A stretch of DNA of 64,000 bases from BS750m-G69 sp964441235 (lineage in GTDB: Bacteria > Fidelibacterota > UBA2242), in contig CAYTUQ010000013.1 in assembly GCA_964441235.1 (NCBI GenBank), positions 3,610-67,609 of the forward strand, in the 5' to 3' direction. Below the pieces are notes generated by a model that saw nothing but the letters and a program-made list of their open reading frames with translations, did no database searches and was not told the origin of the DNA. Position 1 is the stretch's first letter; each line of letters starts with the position of its first letter. Shown here one piece after another: positions 43,517 through 51,404 of this stretch. The position numbers were made by a program, and so were the translations under genes.

Positions 43517-45808
43517 TTAAAATTCATATTCAAGACCAATAATTGGCATGATGAGCCACTGATAAATAACACCTACTTTTTGTTCCTTATCATTCCAAAA
43601 ATATGTAGCCACATTTTTATGGTTGTATGCATTCCATATACTTAAATAAAAAATTAAATATGAATGTTTAAAATAAAAACGTCTGTCGGAACGGATATTT
43701 AAAGAATGATAGTCAGGATAACGGGACTGGTTAATTTTATTTTCATCCAAAACCTCTCTGTGGTATTGCCTGGAGGCTTTTACATCTAAAGGAGTATATG
43801 GTGCTCCTCCTGCATAAGTCCAGGATGCACTAAATTCCCACATATTGTTCGGTTTATATCCACCTTGAAAGTTGAAAATAAATTGGTTATCAAAAACACG
43901 ATCTATCCATATTCCATTTCCATCTTTATACCTCGCCCTAAAATAGGAAGCACTTACTAATCCATATAGGTCTTTTGCAAGTTTTTTTTGGACTATGAAC
44001 TCCACTCCTCTGGAATATGCTTTTCCATTATCAATTAATTTATTATGACTTTGATAAAAACCATATCCATAATATATTTCATCAATAATAAACAGAGATG
44101 GCTGTTTAGGATCTATCGGAAAGTTCTCATAATCTTTTTGATATATTTCCATCGTGAGCCTGGTATTTTCAGTTAACAGGTGTTCTAAACCTATAACATA
44201 ATGTATAGCCATTAGATCTTTTAAATTTTTGTTACTCTCATTTTGGGAAAGGAATAGCAAAGGTAAATTTTGGTAGTATATCCCTGTAGATAAGTTTAAT
44301 GAAGTCAGATGGTTAAATTTATAAGAAAAGGAAAGTTTTGGTGATATATGAATGTTTTCGTTATATGAAAAATAGTCAGATCTTAATCCCAGTGTTGTTG
44401 TAATCCTACTAAATGGTTCCATAATGTAATTTACGAATACACCAATTTTATTCGCTTCAACATCATCATTCAATATCAGTTCAGGAGTTGTATTCCCAAG
44501 TGCATCGGTGAATTCCGCATACCAACTATTATACTTGCTCACTAAATTTTTAGCTTCGATTCCAAACTCTATGGTATTTTTTTTGTTCAATAAAATATGA
44601 TTTATATTACTGAATTTAAAAGCAATTTCATTTGAGCGATTTTCAACAAAGTGAATACCCATGTTAGTTTGATAGTAATCTTCTTTAAACTCATTACCAG
44701 TATAAGTAAAGGAAGTATTAGAATAGCCACTTTTACCCCATAAGATACGCCAATTGACACCGGTTGTTCTTTCGTAAATATCTTGATTTCCATAGTAAAG
44801 CATATCGTTTTCCTCTGCAGCTTCTCTATCAGGATTGTTGTGATCATCTCCCCATAAGCCTATAAATGTTAGTTTATTTTTCGGATTTATATTGTAGACA
44901 ACTTTCCATTGATAATCACCATAACTTGGTGCAACAGTTGAACCTACATCCAGCGTTTTAACTACCAGTTCTAAATAACTTCTTCTTGCTGAAAAGAGCC
45001 ATGATCCTCTATTGTTAAATAAAGGTCCTTCTGCAACTCCTCCATAACCAGCGTAATTCAGGTCTAACTGGCAATCAATTTCATCCTGGTTACCTTCTCT
45101 GAAAGAGATTTCCATAACGGATGAAAGCCTATCCCCATATTTTGCAGAGAAGCCACCTGCATTAAAATTTACATCTTGAATAAAATCAACATTTACCATT
45201 CCAATTGGTCCCCCTGTCGATGCTTGAGTCGGGAAGTGGTTGATATTTGGAATCTCAATATTATCGATATAAAAAGCATTCTCCATAGGACTTCCACCCC
45301 GTACAATAAGATTATTGGTTTGGTCATTGACTTTTGCAACACTTGGGAGAACCATGATAATACGACTAATATCACCGGCTGCTCCAGGTGCACGGCGTAT
45401 CTCCTCTGATGAAAAACTAATAATACTGGTTATTTCTTCCTTCTTCTCAGAAAAAAAACCAGGCGTTACTTCTATTGTACCGATCTGAAGGGGTGACATT
45501 TTTAGTTCTGTCTGTACAAATGTGATTCTCTCAGGACGAACAATAATGTCAGTTTTTTTCAATGATTCATATCCTATAAAACTGAACTGTAAAACATAAT
45601 TGCCGACGGGAATATTACTGATTTTAAATTCACCCTTAGAACAGGTGGCTGCTCCCCAATTAGTTCCAACTACCATAACATTTGTTCCTGGTAAAGGAAA
45701 TTTTGTATCCGCATCTAATACCTTTCCTTTAATTGTGCCAGTGTGTACTTCCGCATGGCAAATATCCGAGTTATTTATTAAGAGAAAGAAAAGTAATCCA
45801 ATAACCAT
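43517..45808 (-). CDS. TonB-dependent outer-membrane receptor with carboxypeptidase-regulatory-like domain
   Basis: About 763 residues from the ATG at 45808; an in-frame TTG at 45877 lies before the GGAGGA at 45842-45847, so the true start is uncertain. Signal peptide (MVIGLLFFLLINNSDICHAE), then a CarboxypepD_reg-like beta domain (GTIKGKVLDADTKFPLPGTN), a plug domain (LIVRGGSPMENAFYIDNIEI, GGFSAKYGDRLSSVMEI) and a 22-strand-type barrel ending in the aromatic YEF. Imports siderophores, vitamins or oligomers; ligand unknown. Next to a TetR regulator on the same strand. Confidence 0.88.
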   Translation of the reverse strand: MVIGLLFFLLINNSDICHAEVHTGTIKGKVLDADTKFPLPGTNVMVVGTNWGAATCSKGEFKISNIPVGNYVLQFSFIGYESLKKTDIIVRPERITFVQTELKMSPLQIGTIEVTPGFFSEKKEEITSIISFSSEEIRRAPGAAGDISRIIMVLPSVAKVNDQTNNLIVRGGSPMENAFYIDNIEIPNINHFPTQASTGGPIGMVNVDFIQDVNFNAGGFSAKYGDRLSSVMEISFREGNQDEIDCQLDLNYAGYGGVAEGPLFNNRGSWLFSARRSYLELVVKTLDVGSTVAPSYGDYQWKVVYNINPKNKLTFIGLWGDDHNNPDREAAEENDMLYYGNQDIYERTTGVNWRILWGKSGYSNTSFTYTGNEFKEDYYQTNMGIHFVENRSNEIAFKFSNINHILLNKKNTIEFGIEAKNLVSKYNSWYAEFTDALGNTTPELILNDDVEANKIGVFVNYIMEPFSRITTTLGLRSDYFSYNENIHISPKLSFSYKFNHLTSLNLSTGIYYQNLPLLFLSQNESNKNLKDLMAIHYVIGLEHLLTENTRLTMEIYQKDYENFPIDPKQPSLFIIDEIYYGYGFYQSHNKLIDNGKAYSRGVEFIVQKKLAKDLYGLVSASYFRARYKDGNGIWIDRVFDNQFIFNFQGGYKPNNMWEFSASWTYAGGAPYTPLDVKASRQYHREVLDENKINQSRYPDYHSLNIRSDRRFYFKHSYLIFYLSIWNAYNHKNVATYFWNDKEQKVGVIYQWLIMPIIGLEYEF

Positions 45809-45902
45809 AATGATGTTTCTCTGATAGATATTTATAATACGTTCCTCCTTTTTTAGTGTATTGGTTTTAAGAAGCAATTTGATAAAAATATTGTCTTCTG
45901 CA

Positions 45903-46493
45903 TTAAAGTAAATTAAAAAGGTTATTTATGTAATTTTCCTGATCATCCGGATTTTTTAAATCGAACTTAGAGTTTTCAATAAAAACTTCCGGAAACAATA
46001 CAGGAGATACTATTGCTGATATTGCTGCTGTAATGAATATTTTTGTGTTCTTCTCACTTTTTTGAGGAAAAAATTCTGAGATTTTTTTTGATAGACTTTT
46101 TATAAATAATTTGAAATTTTGAATACCTACTCCAGAATAATTACTATGTATAAAAGGATCATATAAGTGCATTTTAGTTATCTCAGGGTATCTCAATCCA
46201 CCTCTTAGTAAATGCAATAAAAAATCTCTCAGGGCAGATAATAATTCGTCACCAGCTTTAGCATCTAAGACTCTATTTGCTTCTTCGTCTGAAAAAGCTT
46301 GACTTATAGTGTATTTTTTAGTTTCTTCTAAAAGTTTGTCTTTTGAACCAAAATAGTAATTTATTGCAGCGATATTTACTTTTGCATACTCTGCAATTTT
46401 TCTAATTGTAGATTCATTAACTCCATTTTCTTCAATACAATTAATAGTTGCAATTATTACTTTTTCTATAATTAATTCTTTTTTACTTGCCAT
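45903..46493 (-). CDS. TetR/AcrR family transcriptional regulator
   Basis: 196 residues. N-terminal HTH: ATINCIEENGVNESTIRKIA followed by AKVNIAAINYYFGSKDKLLEE, the classic TetR helix-turn-helix. The C-terminal ligand domain is not assignable. It is upstream of, and co-directional with, the TonB receptor (gap about 95 bases), so it probably controls that gene and itself. A perfect palindromic operator candidate lies 47 bases before the start codon. Confidence 0.9.
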   Translation of the reverse strand: MASKKELIIEKVIIATINCIEENGVNESTIRKIAEYAKVNIAAINYYFGSKDKLLEETKKYTISQAFSDEEANRVLDAKAGDELLSALRDFLLHLLRGGLRYPEITKMHLYDPFIHSNYSGVGIQNFKLFIKSLSKKISEFFPQKSEKNTKIFITAAISAIVSPVLFPEVFIENSKFDLKNPDDQENYINNLFNLL

Positions 46494-46539
46494 TTTTATT
46501 CCTTTTTTATTAATTCAAACGTCAGATTCAAACATTAGT

Positions 46540-46557
46540 ATTAAACACATGTTTAAT
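46540..46557. promoter_or_regulatory. candidate TetR operator
   Basis: ATTAAACACATGTTTAAT is an 8-bp perfect inverted repeat around CA, upstream of the TetR gene. Size and symmetry fit a TetR-dimer site controlling the regulator and TonB-receptor transcript. Confidence 0.5.
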
Positions 46558-46628
46558 ATAATTGAAATTTCTAATTATGTCAAGGGAAGAAATTAGCCCT
46601 GGATAAACGCTTTATTGGTGGAAAAATT

Positions 46629-46692
46629 GTCCCAGCAGGGACTCCTTACGGAGGAATGATGGGTGTACTACCCCGCAGGGATGCCTTTGGCA
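46629..46692. repeat. short palindromes at the left edge of the IS91 relic
   Basis: GTCCC/GGGAC (46629-46642), TCC-TTAC-GGA (46644-46653), CCCCGCAGGG (46671-46680) and TGCCTTTGGCA (46682-46692) lie head to tail. The same kinds of unit are seen at 5.2 and 25.4 kb. They mark the point where the transposase reading frame begins to be recognisable. Confidence 0.45.
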
Positions 46693-47458
46693 CAGACATG
46701 GTCTCGTATTTTAACTTTGCATCCTCACATTCACTTTATTATTCCGGGAATTGCAATTTCAGAACAGGATAAGAAAATCGCTTTCTCAAAAGAAGGGTTC
46801 TTAATGCGGGTTGAACCATTATCCATAATCTTTAAGGCAAAATTCAGAGATGCAATGAAAAAAGCCGGTTTGTTTGAACTTGTGCCTCCTGAAGTCTGGC
46901 AACAGGATTGGGTTGTTCATATCAAATCAGTAGGCAATGGACAATCAGCCTTAAAATATCTCGCTCCACATGTCTACCGAATTGCTATCTCAAATTCTAA
47001 TATTTTATCCTGTAGAAATGGTTTTGTTACTTTCCGATACAAAGATTCTAAGTCCGATAGAATTAAAACAATGACACTCCCGGCAATTGAATTTACCCTG
47101 TGAGATAAAAGTATATTGTAATCAATTTCAAATAATAATTTTACTATCTCACAGGGTGAATCCGGCGCTTTCTACAACACGTTCTTCCGAAAGGTTTTCC
47201 GTCAAAGGCCGGACTGTAAGTCAGAAAATTCGCTATTTTGGATTCTTACATCCAAAGAATAGGGTTCAATTTAATATTCTGCGTCTTTTACTCAATTGCA
47301 AACCACATGTAAGAAAAGATAATACCAGAAGGGAATTCATCTTTAAATGCCCAACCTGCGGTAAAAAAATGGTATTGTTTGATAAAACACTTAGAAAAAG
47401 AGCGCCGCCACTATCAGAACTGCTATCATGTCATAGAGAGGTATCGATTGAAATTTAA
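46693..47458 (+). pseudogene. IS91-family transposase remnant, interrupted
   Basis: Y2-type IS91 transposase pieces: LTLHPHIHFIIPGIAIS, WVVHIKSVGNGQSALKYLAP, VYRIAISNSNIL and FRYKDSKSDRIKTMTLPAIEF. The frame is cut by a palindromic insert at 47095. Beyond the insert, IRRFLQHVLPKGF resumes in the original frame. After a further frameshift KIRYFGFLHPKNRVQFNI and CPTCGKKM follow. The N-terminal zinc finger is missing. Rolling-circle element debris at the distal border of the integron array. Confidence 0.8.
47095..47159. mobile_element. 65-bp palindromic insert inside the transposase
   Basis: ACCCTGTGAGATA (47095-47107) is exactly inverted at 47145-47157. Deleting 47095-47159 joins GAATTT to ATCCGGCGC and restores the conserved EFIRRFLQHVLPKGF reading frame without any change. 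So it is a true insertion, and it belongs with the units nested at 19420-19551. Confidence 0.78.
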
Positions 47459-47684
47459 ACCGCTAACAGCGACAAGGGTGAGAAACAGTCAATTCCCGGT
47501 ATTCCCGGTTTTTTTGATGAGCATTTACCAATTTTTCAAAGATGTTTTTTCGTATTATTAATAATTCTGCATCTTGCGCCTGAATCTTTTGACATATAAT
47601 CAACCCATACCAGAATAACATCCTGCCGTGCAATTTCCAGATAGATGGCTTAGTCCAACCCCTGCTTGTCACATTGAGATGCCC
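47459..47684. other. gap between IS91 relic and array
   Basis: No recognisable gene. A minus-strand frame of 76 codons reaches into the region (includes RGWTKPSIWKLHGRMLFWYG), possibly a decayed cassette gene that has lost its attC. Too weak to call. Confidence 0.2.
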
Positions 47685-47768
47685 TTGGCACACTCTGACG
47701 CCGAATAAAAGATTTTCGGATATCGTTATTTTATTTATTTGGCGTCAGGTGCGAAGCAGATTCGTTAT
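47685..47768 (-). other. attC site 1, left end truncated
   Basis: TGACGCCGAATAAA (47694-47707) pairs with TTTATTTGGCGTCA; the right core is GTTATGT (47762-47768). The matching CATAAC box on the left is missing, so the array is broken here. Belongs to the cassette gene 47790-48374. Confidence 0.6.
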
Positions 47769-47789
47769 GTGCATTTTAGTAAATAATCA

Positions 47790-48374
47790 CTATTTACCAA
47801 TTTTATATTTTTTTAACTCTTCAGTAGTTACCTCTTCGGGTTGTTTATCGGACCATCCCCATTCTACAAAATAGGATGCTGAAGGAACATGATATTTCTT
47901 ATTATTCATAATTATAAAATAGTGTCCTCCTGCCTTTTTCCAAAGCACAAGTCTGGCATTTAAAACACTATCATAGTCTATTCCCTTTTTATATTTCTTG
48001 AGATCTAATTTCGTTATAGATATCGGACCTTCCAGTGTCATTAAAAAATCTCTAGTTTTAATATCTGGTAAAACATGATAAAATCCATCTTGATCAATAA
48101 AATAATCTCTATCATCATCAATTAAATTGACCACTTTACCTTTAAATATGTGAGTTTTTATTTCTTTTATGTCATTATCTAACTTAGCAATTCTAAAAAC
48201 ACTAAAAATGTTAACTTCTGATACAAAAGGGATGAAAGATATACCAATACAAATAAGAGTTAATGATAGAGTTATTGTATCAAAAGTAAAATTATGAAGT
48301 TCAAAAATCCATCTTGAAATTATAATAACTGTAAGAATTATGATATTTACTATTGTCACTCTCTTAATCGTCAT
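47790..48374 (-). CDS. cassette protein with two membrane helices, unknown
   Basis: 194 residues, not recognised. Two hydrophobic helices (VTIVNIIILTVIIISRWIF and a second near LTLICIGISFIPFVSEV), then a soluble part with DDDRDYFIDQDGFYHVLPD and WKKAGGHYFIIMNNKKYHVP. The stop is about 20 bases from attC 1, and it starts about 40 bases left of attC 2, so it fills one cassette. Function unknown; a cytoplasmic domain on a membrane anchor is a common layout in accessory defence proteins, but that is only suggestive. Confidence 0.65.
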   Translation of the reverse strand: MTIKRVTIVNIIILTVIIISRWIFELHNFTFDTITLSLTLICIGISFIPFVSEVNIFSVFRIAKLDNDIKEIKTHIFKGKVVNLIDDDRDYFIDQDGFYHVLPDIKTRDFLMTLEGPISITKLDLKKYKKGIDYDSVLNARLVLWKKAGGHYFIIMNNKKYHVPSASYFVEWGWSDKQPEEVTTEELKKYKIGK

Positions 48375-48416
48375 ATATATTTTTCCTTATATTACTATTT
48401 ATCAATATTCTATTTA

Positions 48417-48476
48417 CACATAACGGCAAAATCAGCGGCGCGTCTTTTTGCGTCCGCTGCATTTTTTTGTTATGTG
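48417..48476 (-). other. attC site 2
   Basis: Short (60 bp) site: CATAACGGC at left, AGCGGCGCG pairing with CGTCCGCT, and GTTATGTG at right (48469-48476). Lies 2 bases from the stop of the restriction endonuclease gene. Confidence 0.75.
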
Positions 48477-48478
48477 AT

Positions 48479-49372
48479 TTATTTGGCAAATTTCCAAACA
48501 TCTAGGATTAAGAAATTATCAAAGGTTTTAATATGGTTTTTAAGTATAGCCTCTGTTTTCATATTTGGTCTAATATCAAAGTAATACACACCGTCCAAAG
48601 GATTTAGTTTTATAGTGTAGCCTTTAAAATGTCCCGGAAGAAACGTTGCATTAATGCCATATTTACCCTCTTTGCCTTTTCGCTGAACATCGTTTAGGAA
48701 AATAGCGAAATGAGGTGTTTTCGTATCTGTCAATCGATTATAAAGGAATTTATCAATGAAAATCTTGTCAAGCCTATCTTTACTTGATGTTTTAACCGAG
48801 CCAATTGCTTTAGTAATATCATCTACCTTTATTATTAAGTCGTGTTGATATTTCATTTTAAATGCTTCAACCCCTTCGACATTTACTGGAACAGAAATAG
48901 TGCCATCAGTAACATCAACGCCTATTTCCAAAATAATCAAACGAATAAACCGTTCAAACAAATCACCATTTATTTTTCTTGCAGTATTTGACTTGTTTGC
49001 TGGTAATGCATCCAATGCTGCTCCTATGGACTGTTGGCAGGTATATATATAGTCATTTAACAATTTTCGATTAGCCTTCGTTTTTGATGTCATGCACTTA
49101 ATGTTTTGTAAGAGAGTCAAGAACTTGTTACGATTAGAATCAAATGTTTCAATGGAAAGCATAAGATTACTATTAATAGGTCGTGTTACATTAAATGTTC
49201 CATCTTTTTTGTATTGGAAGAATCTGTAATTGTTTTCGTTTCGGGAGATAATTACAGCTTGTAATTTTGTTTTTATAAATTCCAAGTAGTTGAGACAAAA
49301 ATCCGTGTAATTTGCTATGGACTGAAACTTGTCTTTATTTGTTGCAGTGTTAACAATTTTTTTTAAATTCAT
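48479..49372 (-). CDS. putative type II restriction endonuclease
   Basis: 297 residues. Assigned from context: its start overlaps the DNA methyltransferase stop by 4 bases in the same cassette. The central part (GDLFERFIRLIILEIGVDVTDG, KYQHDLIIKVDD, AIGSVKTSSKDRLDKIFIDK) fits a PD-(D/E)xK-like core with an Asp and a downstream S-x-K before a DR. No named enzyme recognised, so the recognition sequence is unknown. Confidence 0.65.
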   Translation of the reverse strand: MNLKKIVNTATNKDKFQSIANYTDFCLNYLEFIKTKLQAVIISRNENNYRFFQYKKDGTFNVTRPINSNLMLSIETFDSNRNKFLTLLQNIKCMTSKTKANRKLLNDYIYTCQQSIGAALDALPANKSNTARKINGDLFERFIRLIILEIGVDVTDGTISVPVNVEGVEAFKMKYQHDLIIKVDDITKAIGSVKTSSKDRLDKIFIDKFLYNRLTDTKTPHFAIFLNDVQRKGKEGKYGINATFLPGHFKGYTIKLNPLDGVYYFDIRPNMKTEAILKNHIKTFDNFLILDVWKFAK

Positions 49373-50322
49373 CTAATTGAGTTCCTTCTATTATCATTTG
49401 CTCTATCAAGGGCAATCCATTCTTCTTTTGTTTTACATGCGATATTTTCCAAACGCTCAATTGCCCATTTGTTATATTTATGGGAAAGGTCACAACCGAG
49501 CCACTTACGGCCCAATTGTTCAGCAACAACAAGAGTTGTCCCAGAACCAGAAAATGGGTCAATGATTAAGTCATTTTTATTTGAAGAGGCAAGCAAAATC
49601 TTCCTTAATAACTCTTCTGGTTTTTGTGTAGGATGAGGTGTTTTTTCTCCCATACCATTACAGGTTGTCGGAACTTCAAGAATATCTTTGGGTTTTGCTC
49701 CTTGTGGATGTGGCGTCCAAACATCTTTTCGTTTTCCTCCATTTCCATACTGACTTGTCTCTGCTTGTGGATGGGAAGGGTATTTAAGGGTGTGTCTTCC
49801 ATAGGAAATCCTCACATCATCAATGTTCATTGTAAATTTTTTGCTTTTTCTAAGATGAAGGATACTTTCATGTGAACGTCCCCAGTCTTTTCCTAAATTC
49901 GCTTTATTCTTATAATACCAAACTATCCACTTACAGCCTTTGAAATATTTCATGGATGGATGCTTTAAATCAGCCAAAATTTCTGAAAACCCACATATAT
50001 AGAGAGTTCCTGTAACTTTTAAAACTCGGGCTGCTTCTTCAATCCATCTCATTGACCAATCAATATATTTCTCTTGACTTTCAAACTTATCCCAATCAGC
50101 TTTTTTTATATTGTACGGTGGATCAGCAAAAACAAGATCAACTGTTTCGCTTTCAATACTTTTTAACCATTCAATACTATCCCCTTCATACAATACATTG
50201 CCCTTATTTTTATAAACAGGAAAGAAAGATGCATCATCTATCGTTGGTAGTTGCTCACCTCTCATTGGTGGTTCAAAAAGAAGTGCTTGCATAAATTTTG
50301 ATTTCATCTTTTTTATTGGCAT
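49369..50322 (-). CDS. DNA methyltransferase (beta-class N4-cytosine/N6-adenine type)
   Basis: 317 residues from the ATG at 50322; an in-frame start 39 bases upstream runs into attC sequence and is rejected. Motif IV VDLVFADPPYNIKKADW comes first and the AdoMet motif DPFSGSGTTLVVAEQLGR near the C-terminus, the beta-class order. Other blocks: WYYKNKANLGKDWGRSHES and KTPHPTQKPEELLRKIL. The DPPY motif is more typical of adenine than cytosine targets, but both occur. Forms a type II restriction-modification pair with the next gene. Confidence 0.85.
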   Translation of the reverse strand: MPIKKMKSKFMQALLFEPPMRGEQLPTIDDASFFPVYKNKGNVLYEGDSIEWLKSIESETVDLVFADPPYNIKKADWDKFESQEKYIDWSMRWIEEAARVLKVTGTLYICGFSEILADLKHPSMKYFKGCKWIVWYYKNKANLGKDWGRSHESILHLRKSKKFTMNIDDVRISYGRHTLKYPSHPQAETSQYGNGGKRKDVWTPHPQGAKPKDILEVPTTCNGMGEKTPHPTQKPEELLRKILLASSNKNDLIIDPFSGSGTTLVVAEQLGRKWLGCDLSHKYNKWAIERLENIACKTKEEWIALDRANDNRRNSIR

Positions 50323-50340
50323 ATATTTTTTTATTTCCTG

Positions 50341-50476
50341 CACATAACGGACAAGCGTCACCTACAGCGAAAAGTAATGCCGCTTATCTTTTCCTTTGCA
50401 AATAACCTTTTAAAAAACCTCAAAACCTGAAAATCATCGAGCAGCTTTCGCTGTTAGGTGCACGCAATGGTTAGCA
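50341..50476 (-). other. attC site 3
   Basis: 136 bp. CATAACGGACAAG at left; CACCTACAGCGAAA pairs with TTTCGCTGTTAGGTG, leaving one extrahelical base; GTTAGCA at right (50470-50476). Downstream of the toxin gene. Confidence 0.85.
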
Positions 50477-50482
50477 GTTGAA

Positions 50483-50806
50483 TTAACGCAAAAGCCTTTC
50501 CTGAAGTAAATCCTCCAAATCTCTACGTCCATCTAAAATACAATGAACATATACATCTGATTCAGTTATCTGATAGATTATTCTATAGGGATTAAAATGT
50601 ATCTCTCGATATTCGTAGATACCAATACGTTCCAATTCTGGTGGCGTATGTCCACGATTTGCCAATTCCGTTAGATTAAATATTTTCTCTTCTATATTTT
50701 CGAGTAATGTATCCGCTTTTTGAACTGAATCATTAATGGCGACATACTTATAGATACTGGAAATATCTTCTTCCGCATCGGAAATAATATAGACTTTGTA
50801 TTTCAT
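50483..50806 (-). CDS. ParE/RelE-family toxin
   Basis: 107 residues. YKVYIISDAEEDISSIYKYV start, the NRGHTPPELERIGIYEYREI segment, FNPYRIIYQITESDVYVHCI and the C-terminal DGRRDLEDLL, as in ParE-type toxins that target gyrase or RelE-type mRNases. It overlaps the antitoxin stop by one base. One cassette carries the whole toxin-antitoxin pair, which is typical of integron arrays where such pairs stabilise the array. Confidence 0.9.
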   Translation of the reverse strand: MKYKVYIISDAEEDISSIYKYVAINDSVQKADTLLENIEEKIFNLTELANRGHTPPELERIGIYEYREIHFNPYRIIYQITESDVYVHCILDGRRDLEDLLQERLLR

Positions 50807-51087
50807 CAGATTTTAATCTGACTGATACGATTGCGAATAGACTTAAAGGATTCGGAGACAGGTTTGTAATCTTTGTCTTTCAGACTTTTACTACTCAAGG
50901 CAAGAATTTTTAGAAGTGCGAGGCTGTCCTGAATCTGTTCATATTTTTTTATATCCTGAAGAATTGCTTTGGCTTCACCATTCTGAGTTATAACCAGGGT
51001 TTTATTACTATCGGTAATATCTCTGATTATTTCCGAAGCGTGAGCTTTAAGGTAACTGATAGGTTTTACGGCTTCACTTGTTTTCAT
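50806..51087 (-). CDS. Phd/YefM-family antitoxin
   Basis: 93 residues: VKPISYLKAHASEIIRDI, then KTLVITQNGEAKAILQDIKKYEQ, the Phd/YefM DNA-binding core. The C-terminal third is basic and would wrap the toxin. Start ATG preceded by GGAGAT. Operon order antitoxin then toxin. It probably represses its own promoter in the 51.1 kb gap. Confidence 0.9.
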   Translation of the reverse strand: MKTSEAVKPISYLKAHASEIIRDITDSNKTLVITQNGEAKAILQDIKKYEQIQDSLALLKILALSSKSLKDKDYKPVSESFKSIRNRISQIKI

Positions 51088-51157
51088 CTTTTAATCTCCA
51101 TATATACCGACTTAATATAGTCTATATTGTGGTCTATAGCAATATCTTTTTTTACAC

Positions 51158-51293
51158 TGCTAACGCACCGATCACCGGCCGGAATAGCAGCAATACAGGC
51201 AATAATCTTAGCCAATTAATATACAATGCCACTATAAAGCATGTTTGCAAAATCGGCCAGCTATTCCGGTCGGGTGGATTGGATTTGTTAGCC
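51158..51293 (-). other. attC site 4
   Basis: 136 bp. GCTAACGCACC at left (51159); ACCGGCCGGAATAGC pairs with GCTATTCCGGTCGGGT; GTTAGCC at right (51287-51293). Lies 110 bases downstream of the SIR2-TPR gene. Confidence 0.85.
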
Positions 51294-51404
51294 ACCGCCT
51301 TTTTGTTTTTTAATATTCTTCAATACTTAACTTAACATGAAACCATAATTCACAAATATTTTCCAGACCTGGATGAATCGCAGGTCTAAATTTTAGCATT
51401 TTTA

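Noticed and set aside
47463..47693. 76-codon minus frame next to attC 1
   Set aside because: No start context, partly inside the array edge; kept only as a possible decayed cassette.
49624..50294. Plus-strand frames inside the methyltransferase gene
   Set aside because: Shadows of the real minus-strand gene, which has full motifs.
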